Below, one piece after another: positions 28,055-36,221 of a DNA stretch of 64,000 bases. Source of the stretch: AP-15 sp963701815 (GTDB lineage Bacteria; Pseudomonadota; Alphaproteobacteria; ATCC43930; CGMCC-115725); the NCBI GenBank assembly GCA_963701815.1, contig CAVPBN010000039.1, forward strand, positions 62,001 to 126,000, given 5' to 3'. The translations under genes were made by a program, and so were the position numbers. Position 1 is the stretch's first letter. Every line of letters begins with the position of its first letter. The notes beneath the pieces are model-generated. The model saw nothing but the letters and a program-made list of their open reading frames with translations. It was not told where the DNA came from and ran no database searches.

Positions 28055-28174
28055 TGTCCCTACGCCGGTACGACCCGGATCAGGTTCAAAGGGTTTCCGC
28101 GCCCCGCTCGCCGTTGTTCATGGCGGCAAACCGGCCGGCGGTCTCTCAGCCCCCTGCCGGGGCTCCCCTTGGAC
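28055..28174 (-). promoter_or_regulatory. TPP riboswitch (THI element)
   Basis: On the minus strand, starting at about 28174, the leader reads GGGGAGCCCCGGCAGGGGGC then CTGAGAG (conserved P2 region). After a variable stem it continues ACCCTTTGAACCTGATCCGG and GTCGTACCGGCGTAGGGA. These are the diagnostic CUGAGA and ACCUGAUC..GUA..CGUAGGGA segments of the thiamine pyrophosphate riboswitch. It ends about 80 bases before the thiC ATG and should reduce thiC expression when TPP is abundant, most likely by masking the ribosome site. Confidence 0.93.
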
Positions 28175-28234
28175 AGGATGATTATCCGCAGAGTGCCGAG
28201 CCGCCGTCAAGGTCGCGATTCGGCGAGACGGCGG

Positions 28235-28640
28235 TCGATGGCGGAATGCCGGGATCGGGCGCGCGCCAGCGGTCGGCGGGTTTCTCGGCGAATGGCTCGG
28301 CGGGCGCTCGATCTTCGTGCTGCTGGCGGCGCTCGGCGTCCTCACCCTCGGCGGCGTGATCCTGGCATTGCCCGAGACGGCGGTCTCGCGCGGCCGCCTG
28401 GGCTGCAATGCTCTGACCCTCGTATGTTCGGCTGCTGCGCTCGCGCGCGCATCCTGCGGCTACATGCTCGATCGGCGCCGCCTCCGGCCTCTACGGCTTT
28501 GTGCAGATGGCGAACGGCGCCTTGTGCACGCTGGCGGCCGGGCCGATCCCGGCCAACGCCGCCCTCGCCGCCGGCCACCGTATTGCTCGCTGGCCTCATC
28601 CCCGGCCAGGGCTTTTTCGGCTGGCGGGAACTCGCGGTAC
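28235..28640 (+). pseudogene. MFS transporter (Bcr/CflA type) fragment
   Basis: Three different frames carry consecutive pieces of a drug-efflux MFS protein: VGGFLGEWLGGRSIFVLLAA then LGVLTLGGVILALPET (about 28275-28382), ASGLYGFVQMANGALCTLAA then GPIPANAAL (about 28476-28565), and ATVLLAGLIPGQGFF (about 28573-28620). The order fits helices 5 to 8 of Bcr/CflA-like exporters. The start, the first four helices and the end are missing, and at least two frameshifts and an internal loss separate the pieces, so this is a dead relic. It lies just upstream of the thiC leader, facing away from it. Confidence 0.7.
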
Positions 28641-28791
28641 GGCGAAGCCCGCCCAATAGGGTTAAGGGCACGGGCGGGCTCTGCGCCATTCGGCGCCCTC
28701 CCGCCGGCCGCGGGCCTCGGGGAGGAGGAAGGATGACAGGATGCCAAGTACTTGCAGCAGTGTTTTCAACGAGTTTAAACGGCATGAACTA

Positions 28792-29364
28792 CTACAGTAA
28801 TACAGGTTGCTCAGGCGGATAGGTAATTCGCATCCCGTCCACCTGCGCGAAGGGCGTGAGCTTATGCATCCGATAGCTGCTCTCCGATAAAATCTCGACC
28901 ACAGGTACGCCGTGCACACTGAGCGCGTCGGCCACCAGCGAACGGTGGCATCGCCACGGCACCGCTTCGGCGCACATAATCGCAACGCGTTTTTGGCGAC
29001 TCATGTGAATGAGCGCTTCAAGCGCGAGCTGAAACTCCTCGGTTTGCATATAATCTGCGTAGCCGCGAAAGCCTCCGTTGCGCCAGCCGGTGTTGGGAAA
29101 ATTTTTATGGGCGCGCCGGAGACCGCCCAGCGTTGGCATATGCACATATTCGAGATGCGGCGCCGTCAGGCTATCGGCCAAGGCGGCGTCGTTGAATTGC
29201 GGATTATGGCGCGAACGGGGCATCGTGCGGATGTCCACGAGGCGTTCGATGCCATAGGTTAGCAGCGAGGCGATGAAGCGCTCGATTGGCAAAGTCGAAT
29301 GGCCGAGCGTGAACACGGCGCCTACCGGCCAATACGCTTCTTGCGGCGGAGGATGTTCGCTCAT
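28792..29364 (-). CDS. DUF488 domain-containing protein
   Basis: 190 residues. Typical DUF488 sequence: VFTLGHSTLPIERFIASLL, RLVDIRTMPRSRHNPQFN, LGGLRRAHKNFPNTGWRN and the C-terminal VAIMCAEAVPWRCHRSLVAD with its conserved CAE..CHR Cys-His pair. The function of the family is not established. The open frame extends to 29718, but the ATG at 29364 overlaps the TGA of the upstream NnrS relic (ATGA) and matches the family start, so the longer frame is rejected. The gene was probably co-transcribed with nnrS. Confidence 0.85.
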   Translation of the reverse strand: MSEHPPPQEAYWPVGAVFTLGHSTLPIERFIASLLTYGIERLVDIRTMPRSRHNPQFNDAALADSLTAPHLEYVHMPTLGGLRRAHKNFPNTGWRNGGFRGYADYMQTEEFQLALEALIHMSRQKRVAIMCAEAVPWRCHRSLVADALSVHGVPVVEILSESSYRMHKLTPFAQVDGMRITYPPEQPVLL

Positions 29365-29735
29365 GGTAACGGGCCTAAGCGCGTGGGTTGCGGTGTCAGC
29401 GGCATCGGGCCGTACACGATCTCGAACAAGCCGAACGCCACCATCCACCACGCAGCCGACAGGGCAAGGAGAATCATCATGTCGTCCGTGTTCCAGGACG
29501 CCCAGACTGGCGTGATCCGGGCGGCGTTGATGAGGACGAAGGATAGATGATTTCGCGGGCGGCCGCTGCAAGGAGCACGACCGGGAAGGACAAATCGGCG
29601 ACGATCGCCAGCCGGCCCCGCACGGGCAGCCGGCCGGTCCAGTTCGGAAGGGCGGGTCAGGAGGAATCCCACGACCGCCGCCATCACAAAGCCGAACAGC
29701 ATTTCGTCGATATGCCATGCCCCCTCGGATGTTTT
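29361..29735 (-). pseudogene. NnrS family protein, internally deleted remnant
   Basis: The minus strand reads WHIDEMLFGFVMAAVVGFLL (the WHxHEMLFGF motif of NnrS). In the next frame it continues ALPNWTGRLPVRG and then directly DLSFPVVLLAAAAREII, and in a third ARITPVWASWNTDDMMILLA, WWMVAFGLFEIVYGPM and a TGA at 29361. NnrS is a roughly 400-residue heme- and copper-containing membrane protein linked to nitric oxide resistance and denitrification. Here the N-terminus and most of the middle helices are missing, and at least two frameshifts are present. Only about 120 residues remain. It overlaps the DUF488 start. Confidence 0.72.
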
Positions 29736-29756
29736 GCTCTGTCCATCGCCGATATG

Positions 29757-29795
29757 ATTGCGACTTTACGCATGATCATTGCAACTTTACACATG
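29757..29795 (+). promoter_or_regulatory. tandem 18-bp direct repeat upstream of the CBS gene, candidate operator
   Basis: ATTGCGACTTTACGCATG (29757-29774) is followed three bases later by ATTGCAACTTTACACATG (29778-29795). The two differ at two positions and are spaced 21 bases start to start, two helical turns, so a protein could bind both on the same face. Each copy holds a TGC..GCA or TGC..ACA inverted core. They lie about 55-90 bases before the CBS start and about 20-60 bases before the NnrS relic, between divergent genes. Confidence 0.5.
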
Positions 29796-29849
29796 CCTTC
29801 GGTGGGTAGGCATGGCGCGGACAATCGAGGAGAAGGGAGAGGAGATGTA

Positions 29850-30295
29850 ATGTTTGTTGAGGGAATACTTCCTGTGGCGCGAGAACGCCTCGTTATGATC
29901 AGGGACGACGCTCTGCTGACAAACGCCGCCGGACTTCTCGATGGCCGACACATCAACCTGGTCGTTGCATGCGACAGCGGCGGCGCCATGGTCGGCGTCG
30001 TCACCAAAACGGACGTCGTACGCCAGATGAGTCGCTGCCATGGCAGCGGTTGCACAGCCGCCGTTGCAACGGTGATGACCAGGGATGTGACCTACTGCCG
30101 CCCAGGCGACTTGCTGCACGATGTATGGACGATCATGAAAGAGCGGAGCCTGTTTGCACGTCCCTATCGTCGACGAGAATTCGAGACCATTGGGGGTGAT
30201 CAACGCACGGGATGCTCTTCTCGCCCTTTTGGAGGGATCGGAGCACGAGGAAGTCGCTTCTGCGTGATTATGTTATGGGAGTGGGATATCATTGA
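29850..30295 (+). pseudogene. CBS-domain protein, twice frameshifted as read
   Basis: From ATG 29850 (GGGAGAGGAG upstream) the frame reads MFVEGILPVARERLVMIRDD, LVVACDSGGAMVGVVTKTDV and TVMTRDVTYCRPGDLLHDVW, a CBS-domain pair of the kind found as a roughly 147-residue single gene near denitrification loci. After ERSL (about 30153) the match moves one frame to HVPIVDENSRPLGVINARDA then LLALLEG. After about 30253 it moves again to LLRDYVMGVGYH and TGA 30295. Two single-base insertions explain everything and give 147 residues. CBS pairs bind adenosyl nucleotides; the partner is unknown. Confidence 0.75.
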
Positions 30296-30369
30296 GGGGA
30301 ATGCAGTCGGCGTATGCGCTAAACGTATATCGTCTGCAAAATCGAGGCTGAGGGGATTCCACTATTGCT

Positions 30370-30397
30370 GCCGGCCTTCTCCTCGGCCGGCTTTTCC
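30370..30397 (+). terminator. intrinsic terminator downstream of the CBS gene
   Basis: GCCGGCC (30370-30376) pairs with GGCCGGC (30385-30391) across an eight-base loop and is followed by TTTTCC. It lies 75 bases after the CBS stop codon and faces the right way to end that transcript. The rest of the 258-base spacer up to 30553 shows no gene. Confidence 0.65.
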
Positions 30398-30553
30398 TGC
30401 TGGGACCGCGGCGGACAGATCGCGCAACAACGGCGCGTGAGCTTACGTGAGTCGCAACCTAGTCAAGCCTAAATTTGATTACCAACAGCTGCGACGGGTT
30501 CAACGGGACCGACATTATAAGTAACCAAGTCAACTGATCATCTGCCTCGCCTT

Positions 30554-31405
30554 CTACAAGGCTTGAAAGCGGGTTGCGTAGAGCTGAGCCAATCTCCCGA
30601 TGAGATGATCGTAAGATAAGCCCGCAGCGGTGGTCACGACCGGCTCGTCATAGCGCCGGACGGGGCGGCCGTCGTTTACGCAATCAACGATGGCGATGCC
30701 AAAGGCGTCAAATCCCTCGTTGGCCGATCCTATCGGCTTAATTCAAGGATCTTTGCGATAACCGATCGATCATCCGCTGGTTGCCGATTGGTTCGCCGTA
30801 GCCTCATCCTCGGCGATAGACACGAATTGTTAAGAGGTGGGGATAAAGGTCTCCGCAATATTGATCATTGCGAAGCCGGCGGCGACGGCCGAATTCGTGT
30901 CCCCATGAATTGTCGGATGCGAACGTTAAGTTCGTCATAACGCCGGGGCCGGGACTTTCCGAACTCGGTCATGCAGGCCTTTGCGTCGAGCGCGACCAGA
31001 CAGTCGTCGAAGGGTTCGCAATTACAAATTAGGAATTATTTAAAACACAACTGCTCATTTCAGAAAGGAAAATCAGTACTTTTCAATAAGATCGGCGAAA
31101 CTGCGCATCCCGTCGTTGTCGGATACGGAAGCGCGGCAGATTACCAAGTCGAGGTTCTTGGCTCGGATTTGCGCGAAATCCCGCATCGGGTCGGTTGATC
31201 CCAATGGCAACCTTACGAGCGAGAACGTGACTGCGAAGGAGCGGCGACTCCTCGAGTAGATCGAAGACAACCGACCAGCAAACAATCTTTGAATGCCGAT
31301 CGCTGCGAGGATGATATTGCCAAAGATTCCTAAACTTAAATCTCTTACGACCAGGGCTTCCCGGTGTAGGAACGCTCATTGATCGGACCAATATGTCTAG
31401 GCCAT
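30554..31405 (-). pseudogene. restriction endonuclease-like partner of the adjacent methyltransferase, multiply frameshifted
   Basis: The minus strand from an ATG at 31405, directly after the methyltransferase stop (TGAATG), gives successive pieces in different frames: ARHIGPINERSYTGK, RDLSLGIFGNIILAAIGIQ, CWSVVFDLLEESPLLRSHVL then ARKVAIGINRPDAGF, KNLDLVICRASVSDNDGMRS then FADLIEKY, CLVALDAKACMTEFGKSRPR then RYDEL, and finally AGLSYDHLIGRLAQLYATRF before TAG 30556-30554. The total length (852 bases) is close to a 280-residue protein. The pattern suggests a type II endonuclease or restriction-associated protein of a methyltransferase-linked family that I recognise only loosely; no catalytic PD-(D/E)XK motif is asserted. 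At least four shifts make it non-functional as read. Confidence 0.55.
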
Positions 31406-32452
31406 TCATTCTTTATAGCCGGACTCGGAGCTAAGCTCGTAGAATTCAATCACGATCGCAGTATGGTCCTCGACAAGACGACTCGCCGCTTCCTGCAGCG
31501 GCGCGCCGAGTGGCAGAGTTTAGGTATTCTTCCTCGATTTCAACCGAAATAGAGTTCCGTCCAGCGCGTATTGCGGCGCCAGCGGTCGATCCGGAGCCGG
31601 CAAACGGATCGAGGATCGTGTCGCCGGCGAAGCTGAACATGCGGATCAGTCGCTCGGCCAGTTCGACCGGGAAAGGGCGCGGGATGTCCGTCGCGCAGGC
31701 TCGCGCCGCGGATGTCGGACCAGACCGGGCGCATCCAGGCGTCCATCTCGTCGCGCTGGAGCATCGATAACGCCTTTTGGATCATCGGCGTCGTTCGATA
31801 GCCGCCCGGCTTGCGCAACATCACGATATGTTCGTGATCGTTCTTGATGATCGCGCCGGGCTGATAGGGCTTGCCGTAGTAGCCGCTCGATCCGCCGCCG
31901 GCCTCATTCGTGCGGTTGCCGATCTTGAACCACAGGATCGGGGTGAGGTTGTCGAGGCCGTTGTTGCGGCTGCGGACCTGGATATCGGAAGGGAGCGGCA
32001 GGACCCGATGTCGGCCGTCCGCCCGCCGCGGGATCAGAATGTCGCCAATGACGCAGCAGATCCGACCGCCGGGGACGAGAACCCGCGCGCACTCGCGCCA
32101 AACTCGGTCCAATTCGTCGAGGAAAGCCTCGTAGTCGCCAATTCGACCGAGTTGACGACCGCCGGCAGCGGAAGCGTACGGCTTTCAGATTGAAATACGG
32201 CGGCGAGGTAACGACGAGATGCACCGATTCGGTCGGGACCGCCCTCAGATCACGGGCATCGCCGAGGATCATCTCATGCCGCGTCCGATCGTATGGCGCC
32301 GGCCATCGACGTTCACGAAGGATTTGGTTCGCCTTCAAGAGTGCTGCCGGGGCTCCCGGCTCGTTGTCGGTCGCTGGGATATACGGCAGGTTGTCCCGCG
32401 CATGGCGGGCAACAGGCTCTTTGGCCAACGCCGTAATATTTTCCCGCGCCAT
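31406..32452 (-). pseudogene. site-specific DNA methyltransferase (beta class), three frameshifts as read
   Basis: From ATG 32452 the frame reads MARENITALAKEPVARHARD and reaches HLVVTSPPYFNLK, the catalytic TSPPY motif (N4-cytosine or N6-adenine methylation). After an extra A near 32187 the next frame gives YASAAGGRQLGRIGDYEAFL, ARVLVPGGRICCVIGDILIP and LTPILWFKIGNRTNEAGGGS. After an extra G near 31665 it gives VELAERLIRMFSFAGDTILD then PFAGSGST, the SAM-binding motif I. A third shift near 31500 leads to LQEAASRLVEDHTAIVIEFY and TGA. Motif order IV then I marks the beta class. Three single-base insertions would restore 347 residues. It forms a restriction-modification pair with the gene after it. 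Confidence 0.75.
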
Positions 32453-32588
32453 TCGGACACCCCCGCGACATGGTAGCTCGTTTCGCACAATTGACAACAT
32501 CTTGTGTTAGCCGATCGCACAAGCTTTGGGCGACCGCCTCGCGGCCCGCATAATGATCCGCCAAGGGCGCAGCCACAACGGGAAAGTT

Positions 32589-32645
32589 CCTAATACGTTC
32601 TGTAGACCTTCACCTAATACGTTCGGCAGACCTTCAATTGAAGGT
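32589..32645. repeat. 24-bp tandem duplicate ending in a 16-bp perfect palindrome
   Basis: Two adjacent 24-base units (32589-32612 and 32613-32636, starting CCTAATACGTTC and ending GACCTTCA) differ at two positions. The second runs into ACCTTCAATTGAAGGT (32630-32645), a perfect 16-base palindrome. This lies between the methyltransferase start and the end of the DUF2721 gene. It could be an operator for the restriction-modification genes or a transcription-stop hairpin for DUF2721. Confidence 0.55.
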
Positions 32646-32672
32646 AGCGGGGACATGGCACCGGCGCCCGGC

Positions 32673-33137
32673 TCAGCCGGTTTTGGCGGAGCGGTGGGCG
32701 GCGGCGACTTCGGCGCGCAGGCTGTTGCCGGCCATCAGCATTTCGGCGGTGAACGCGGCGATCGCACCGATCGTGCAGATCACGGCGAGCCCGAACGTCG
32801 TGAACAGCACCGACGCGACGGTCGCATCTCTCAGGGCGCCGACAAACAAGGTCAGCACCGAGGCGCAGGTCAGCGCGCCGCCGACGGCGCCCAGAACCAC
32901 CGCCACATCGAGCGCCAGCGAGCGCCGGCGCAGATGCGACAGCATCGCCATCGCCGCTTCGTCGCCGTCGCCGCCCTCGGTCACCTTGGCGATCAGGTCG
33001 GCGACGCGGGCGAGCCGGGTCGAGAACACATTCATCAGCGTGGCGATCCCCGACAGCAGGAAAACCGGCGTCAGCGCCATCTGGATGATGTGGGCGATCG
33101 GGTCGAGCGACGAGGTCGGGTTGAGAAAGGCGGGCAT
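32673..33137 (-). CDS. DUF2721 domain-containing membrane protein
   Basis: 154 residues with three predicted membrane helices. The N-terminal motif IAHIIQMALTPVFLLSGIAT then LMNVFSTRLARVADL is the hallmark of DUF2721. Two further helices follow (ALDVAVVLGAVGGALTCASV and VLFTTFGLAVICTIGAIAAF). Function unknown. ATG 33137 is chosen because it matches the family's short start; the open frame upstream runs through the SDR gene in another frame and is not coding. Confidence 0.85.
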   Translation of the reverse strand: MPAFLNPTSSLDPIAHIIQMALTPVFLLSGIATLMNVFSTRLARVADLIAKVTEGGDGDEAAMAMLSHLRRRSLALDVAVVLGAVGGALTCASVLTLFVGALRDATVASVLFTTFGLAVICTIGAIAAFTAEMLMAGNSLRAEVAAAHRSAKTG

Positions 33138-33250
33138 TTGCAGTCGCGCGGATCGGTTTGGGCTGGCGCAGCATACGGCGCCGCAGCCCGCCCGACCAAG
33201 GCAGCCGGCCAGGTCGCGGCGCGGATTGCCGGCGCCGGCGGCACGGCGGG

Positions 33251-34006
33251 TCAGGCCGCCGACATGCCGCCGTCGACGGCCAGCACCGCCCCGGTGATGA
33301 AGGCGGCCTCGTCCGAGCACAAAAACAGCACCGCCGACGCCACATCCTGCGGCCGGCCGACCCGCTTCAGCGGGACGGCCGCCGCCATCTGTTCTCGGGT
33401 CAGCCGGAAATGATCCATGAACAGCCGGTCCATCGCGCCGGCGATCGCGGCCGGACAGACCGCGTTCACCCTGATCCCGTCGGCCGCGACTTCGAGCGCG
33501 GCCGATCTGGTCAGGCCGATGACCGCGTGCTTGCTCGCCGCATAGAGGCTGCGGTCGCGCGAACCTTTCAACCCGGCCAGCGACGACGCATTGACGATCG
33601 CCCCGCCGCCGGCCCGCTTCATCTGGCGAAGCTGATATTTCATGCAGGCATAGACGCCCTTGATATTGGTGTCGACGACCGCGCGGAAATCCGCCTCGGT
33701 CGCCTCGTCGATGGGCGCCAGCGCGATCGTGCCGGCGTTGTTGAAGGCGCAATCGAGCCGGCCGTAACGGGCGAGGGTCGCACCGACCAGGTTTTCGACC
33801 TCGGCTTCGTCGGCGACATCGGCGCCGATGAAGACCGCGTCGCCGCCGGCCTGCCGGATCAGATCGGCGGTCTCCTCCCCCGCCGCCCGGCGTCTGCCCG
33901 AGACGACGACTTTGGCGCCGCCCGCGGCGAAGGCGAGCGCCGCAGCGCGGCCGATCCCGCCCGTCGCCCCGGTCACCAGCGCGACCTTTCCGGCAAAGCG
34001 CGTCAT
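33251..34006 (-). CDS. SDR family NAD(P)-dependent oxidoreductase
   Basis: 251 residues of a classical short-chain dehydrogenase. The cofactor loop is VALVTGATGGIGRAAALAFA, NNAG is present in CAFNNAGTIAL, and the catalytic Ser-Tyr-Lys is in NASSLAGLKGS and SLYAASKHAVIGLTRSAALE. The C-terminus AAFITGAVLAVDGGMSAA is standard. The Arg in SGRRRA after the second strand suggests NADP preference. The substrate is unknown. ATG 34006 has AAGGA upstream; the extra 70 residues of the open frame have no family match. Confidence 0.92.
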   Translation of the reverse strand: MTRFAGKVALVTGATGGIGRAAALAFAAGGAKVVVSGRRRAAGEETADLIRQAGGDAVFIGADVADEAEVENLVGATLARYGRLDCAFNNAGTIALAPIDEATEADFRAVVDTNIKGVYACMKYQLRQMKRAGGGAIVNASSLAGLKGSRDRSLYAASKHAVIGLTRSAALEVAADGIRVNAVCPAAIAGAMDRLFMDHFRLTREQMAAAVPLKRVGRPQDVASAVLFLCSDEAAFITGAVLAVDGGMSAA

Positions 34007-34118
34007 CTTCTCGTCCTTTCGACCGGCCGCAGCATATCGGGACCGCCTTTCGCAAGCGCTCGGTCGCCATCGTTGAAACAACGGAAGGTACGGATCGAGC
34101 CGACCTTGCGGCAAGCCG

Positions 34119-34620
34119 TCATTTGCACGGCTTTCGCGGCATATCGCGCGGGAACGAGCTGTACCCGTGATCGGGCAGGATGACGGTGCGGTCGAAACGG
34201 TAGACGATCTGGATCGAACCAACGCTCTGCACGGGTTTGCTGATGCGCGCGGTGCAGCCGAAATCCAGTGTCAGCACCAGCCTGTCGTCGCCGCGCCATT
34301 TGAAGCCGACGAGGTAGTGGTCGCTCTCCGCCTTGAGCAGGCTTGCCGCAAACCAATGATGCGCCGGTTTGAGCCTGATCACCGTGTTGGCCTTGAACCC
34401 CGCGGCGCCGTCACGCTTCGTCTCCGCCATCACCTCGTCGCCGCGCCCGTTGATTGCCGAGGCGTCGCCGAGAAACCGGTTGAGACCGGGAATATCCACA
34501 AAAGATATGTAAAGCGAGACCGTCGCATAGTACAGAATACAAAGGCCGGCGAGCCCCCACGCGATAAACATCGCGTAATTCAAGACGCGCAAGGTAATGG
34601 CGGGCCGGTCAGTCGCGACG
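34119..34620 (-). CDS. hypothetical membrane-anchored protein, intact copy of a local tandem family
   Basis: The frame contains one membrane helix (NYAMFIAWGLAGLCILYYAT) followed by an outside domain with GRGDEVMAETKRDGAAGFKA, LKPAHHWFAASLLKAESDHY, GFKWRGDDRLVLTLDFGCTA and a C-terminal VGSIQIVYRFDRTVI. I do not recognise the family. The open frame begins upstream at 34754 with VGSIHIIYRFGDP, which is the C-terminal motif of a second, degraded copy upstream. The true start is therefore probably near 34620-34575, just before the membrane helix. The upper bound given is approximate. Confidence 0.5.
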
Positions 34621-35035
34621 GGCTGCGCGTGGCAGGTGGCGACGGCGGCCGGAACGTTCAATGGCCGGGCTTTGGGGAGGCCGGGATCGCCGAAACGGTA
34701 GATAATATGGATCGAGCCGACTTGTTCGACCGGGTGTGTCGTTGCGTCAGGCACCCGAAGCCGAGCGTCACGTCGATCTTGTCGTCATTTCGCCATTCCA
34801 TATGTTCCCGAACACCGAAGCTGTTCGCCTCCACAAGCGTCGTCGAAAACAGATGACGGCGCGCCGCAGCCGGACCACCGTCTTGTCGGGGTCTCGCCAC
34901 CGCCGTGGAACTCGGTCTCGGCATCGACTTCGTCACCACGCGGGTTCTGTTGCGATAATCTCGTCGTCGAATAGATGCTCGGCGAAAACTCAAAAATAAC
35001 GGAAGCGAACTCTACATAAATATAACGAGATAGAC
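34621..35035 (-). pseudogene. degraded upstream paralogue of the membrane-anchored protein
   Basis: In several minus-strand frames this stretch matches the intact downstream copy in order: FAEHLFDDEIIATEP and RGDEVDAETEFHGG (about 34990-34900), DPDKTVVRLRRA, HLFSTTLVEANSFGVREHME then WRNDDKIDVTLGFGC, and after another shift PVEQVGSIHIIYRFGDPGLP (to about 34680). The corresponding residues of the intact copy are GRGDEVMAET, NTVIRLKPAHHWFAASLLKA, KWRGDDRLVLTLDFGC and VGSIQIVYRF. Several frameshifts and an in-frame stop show that it no longer encodes a full protein. Confidence 0.6.
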
Positions 35036-35060
35036 TAGCCCCGTCCAGCCCAAAAATCCG

Positions 35061-36051
35061 CTAGTGCTCGCGAGCGACCTGTCGCTGCCGCAGTCTGAGG
35101 GAGACGTGATCGCCATGCCCATCATTTCCAGCGACCGGCAGTCGCGTCATGCCAGCCCCGGTCAGTCCAATCTGTTTGGTTCTTACTACCATAGTTGCGG
35201 GAATTAAAAAACGCGTAGGTCTCCGCAATTCTGCGTGTTGTCCCACAAGCGAATATCCGGCCCCGGCCATGTAAACGCCGACCGCGTAGTTGCTGGCGTT
35301 GGCATAGGCGGGCTGGGATTCCTGCCTTATCGGGTCTCTCTGAAAGTCATATGTCCCGCCCTGGTGCAGAGCCGCCCGGATATGGAAGATTTGATCGAAC
35401 GGCGGCAATGACGCGATCGACTGGCCGGCGGCATAAACTTGGCGGTAATCGGCGTGAGGTGGCGCGATCAGCAGCGTCGGCGGATCGCCGGCCAAGATCG
35501 GCACGCCGTCCGGCGGTATGACCACCTTCGCGTCGCTCGGCGGCTTCTTTAACCACGAGTCGATAATCGGCCGGCACGACTGCGGCCTCGGGCGGCCGAG
35601 TTCGCCACCATCCGAGGTCCACTGGCCGCCGTCGGGATCGCCGGCGGGAACGCGCGGCTGGTCCGGGTCGTAGCCGGATTTGAGGAGGTCGGCGGACTGG
35701 TTCGAGGCCGCAGGCCTTGACCAAGTCGCGCGGGGCGATGCCGGCAGCGAGCAATCGGTCGCCGAGCGATAGCCGAAGCGCGACCGCTTCCTCATCCCTT
35801 AACGGCGCAAGGCCGCTGAGCGCAAGCTCGATTGCGGCGAGGACAGTCTCGCCCTGGCTCCAACATGCCGAGGCGCGGCGGATGTTTCCGAGCACCGCAG
35901 GGCCGACCGCCTTGCCATAGGCGACGGCAATGAGTGCCAGGATGCGTTCCTCGGCGCCGTCGATCGCGAGCGCCGGCGTCCCACACCCGTCACGGCGCAC
36001 CGGGGCCAGTACGGTTGCGCCGAGGGCCAATCCTGCGTCGGTGATCGTCAT
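35061..36051 (-). CDS. hypothetical protein, possible polymorphic toxin (type 44-like C-terminus), frameshifted as read
   Basis: The first frame (ATG 36051) reads MTITDAGLALGATVLAPVRR, then an Ala/Leu-rich helical region, to RDLVKACGLE. An extra C near 35712 moves the match to QSADLLKSGYDPDQPRVPAG then DPDGGQWTSDGG, a linker common in rhizobial toxin-like and secreted proteins. This leads to FDQIFHIRAALHQGGTYDFQ and YANASNYAVGVYMAGAGYSL. The last segment resembles the core of polymorphic toxin type 44 domains; this is a tentative call from memory of the motif. The residues after GYSL look unrelated, so the toxin domain may itself be truncated. No immunity gene is evident next to it. Confidence 0.5.
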
Positions 36052-36221
36052 CACCGACGCTAAATGGCTTAGACGAGGCTGTCTGATTCCCTTATCGCCG
36101 GCCACCGTCGAGGAGATCATCGGGGAATCCCGCAATCAAAGGATTTGCGGGTTCCTCTACACGCAAACGGCGCATCAGTCAAGAACGAACCGTGAATTCG
36201 GTCGCCAACCGCAACCGCCGG

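Noticed and set aside
29740..29800. FNR/NNR box upstream of the NnrS and CBS genes
   Set aside because: The ATGATCATTG centre is suggestive, but no TTGAT-N4-ATCAA site is present; the tandem 18-bp repeat describes the sequence better.
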